DNA of 64,000 nt from Streptomyces sp. WAC05374 (GTDB taxonomy: Bacteria > Actinomycetota > Actinomycetes > Streptomycetales > Streptomycetaceae): positions 124,001-188,000 of the forward strand of contig NZ_SMNQ01000010.1 of NCBI RefSeq assembly GCF_004353505.1, written 5' to 3'. The notes under the pieces were generated by a model, which was not told where the DNA came from, did not search any database, and worked only from the letters and a program-made list of their open reading frames with translations. The translations under genes and the position numbers were made by a program. This document shows positions 63,070 to 64,000 of the stretch, piece by piece; positions within the stretch are counted from its first letter, which is position 1, and each line of letters begins with the position of its first letter.

Positions 63070-63973
63070 TGGGAACTCCTCGCTTGGGCGTTTCACTTCG
63101 CTCGGAAGTCATGCACGCGGCTGCCGGGTACCAAGTGAGTGGTACTGCGCAGTGAGGCTGCGCGATCCGATGTCGCCGGAGCCGCGCCAACCGTCCGGCG
63201 TTGCCTTCCGATGATTCGTCACCAAGCTAGCAGTGCAAGCCATGTGATGCGTGGCCCTCACGGGCGCTCATCGCTGCGTGCATGGTCAGTGCGCAGCCAG
63301 ACTGCGCGATAAGGGGCTCGCCTTCTGGCTGCTGGAGGGGTTCGCGGATGAGTCGCTGTGCGGGGGAGGTGGCCGCACGGAAGCCCCTGGGGAGTGACTC
63401 ACGTCACATCGTCGTGGTGTGTCGTCCCTGTGAGGCGTGGTTACCGACGCCGGCGGCTTTGGGGCGCGGCCGGCCGACGAGTTCGCTGTGCTGTGGGTGC
63501 CACGTGCTGAGGAGCGGCTGCGGGGCCGACGTGGAATCGCGATGACGGCGAGGGCGGTCGAGGGTTATGCGGCGGCGCTCCGGCCGATTCGAGGCTCACG
63601 ATGCCCGCCTGAGTGAGCCATCGGTTCGGCTGGTCGACGAGCAACCGGCGTAGGGCCTGTGGCCCCTCCCCTTGAGGGGGCCGGCAGTCGGCGCGAGTCC
63701 GCCGGATGCTCGTACGCACTCGTCGGTGGCGGACACTGCAAAACGGCTGGATTACTGGTCAGCGGTCCGAGGGTGGCTCCGCCGCAGACCAGGGCCATGG
63801 GCGGAGCTCCGGCTTCCGACCGGCGTCCGGCCGGCGGCACGCGGGAAGGGGCCGGGCTCCGTGGGGGTCCGGCCCCTGGTCGTGCCGCGGGGCGGCGGGT
63901 GACGGGCCGGGCCGGGGTCGGGCCGGGCCGGGGTGCCGGGTGGCGTGCTGGTGGTGGCTTCGGCGGGGCGGCG
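63070..63973. other. 904 bp, no supported gene
   Basis: Short frames exist on both strands, but none has a ribosome site plus recognisable protein. A minus-strand stretch (63600-63680) encoding LRRLLVDQPNRWLTQAGIVS looks protein-like and may be a gene fragment. I see no repeat or RNA. Confidence 0.4.
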
Positions 63974-64000
63974 TCAGACCGAGAGCGGCACCTCGTGGAT
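63974..64000 (-). CDS. possible C-terminus of a minus-strand gene cut by the window edge
   Basis: Eight codons IHEVPLSV followed by TGA. The spacing after the gap suggests the end of the next gene, but the segment is too short to identify. Confidence 0.25.
   Translation of the reverse strand: MHEVPLSV

Overview
The window is high-GC (about 70-72%) actinobacterial chromosome, almost certainly Streptomyces. It has many GTG starts, GTGA start/stop overlaps, a WhiB-family regulator, a SpoIIE-type phosphatase with a TTA (bldA) codon, leaderless starts behind TANNNT boxes, and DUF families typical of streptomycetes. From memory, the gene order (uppS, PhoH, SLT protein, ahpC/ahpD/oxyR, PBP, fumC, class I fumarase, whiB-like, glpX, xseAB, ispH, ppgK, ychF) matches a conserved core block of the S. 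coelicolor chromosome; I could not check this by alignment.

Left core (1-33.8 kb): a DUF2079 membrane protein cut by the window edge, a C-rich small RNA/terminator candidate, an aldo/keto reductase, a Z-isoprenyl diphosphate synthase, a PIN-PhoH ATPase, a secreted SLT-like protein behind a structured leader, an AI-2E-type permease, the peroxide module ahpD-ahpC / oxyR, a PadR-controlled ABC exporter, an RHH-SPFH pair with a palindromic operator candidate, a class A PBP, a SpoIIE/GAF/HATPase phosphatase, both fumarases, a secreted SGNH hydrolase with a ricin-type lectin domain, a WhiB protein, fructose-bisphosphatase, a nitroreductase whose 3' end is tandemly repeated, and exonuclease VII. A 34-codon leader peptide of the RRHVDL type precedes a Tat-exported sulfatase, suggesting cysteine/sulfur-responsive control.

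The sulfatase gene is split by a ~19.9 kb actinomycete integrative and conjugative element (AICE; about 33.82-53.76 kb). Its N-terminal two thirds lie left of the element and its C-terminal third right of it. The element has a tyrosine integrase, a MerR-like Xis, a prim-pol plus ATPase replication pair with a TGCGTCA/TGACGCA iteron field, an FtsK/TraB-type translocase followed by a CTAG-rich inverted repeat (clt candidate), small Spd-like membrane proteins, a GntR-Nudix regulator, an XRE regulator, and two sets of palindromic operator candidates. The cargo is defence-like. There is a three-gene operon of lower GC and unusual codon use (35.5-39.0 kb) that reads as an ABC-three-component system: a restriction-fold-like effector, a middle component and a RAD50/SMC-like ATPase with CxxC and two TTA codons. 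There is also an SRA-PD-(D/E)xK modification-dependent endonuclease and an orphan Pycsar-effector-like membrane protein.

Right core (53.8-64 kb): the sulfatase C-terminus, an APC permease, ispH, polyphosphate glucokinase, a DUF6542-like membrane protein, ychF, a decayed possible toxin-antitoxin remnant, a Uma2 protein, and a solitary fused HsdM-HsdS-like DNA methyltransferase. The last ~0.9 kb has no convincing gene apart from the final codons of a possible minus-strand gene at the edge.
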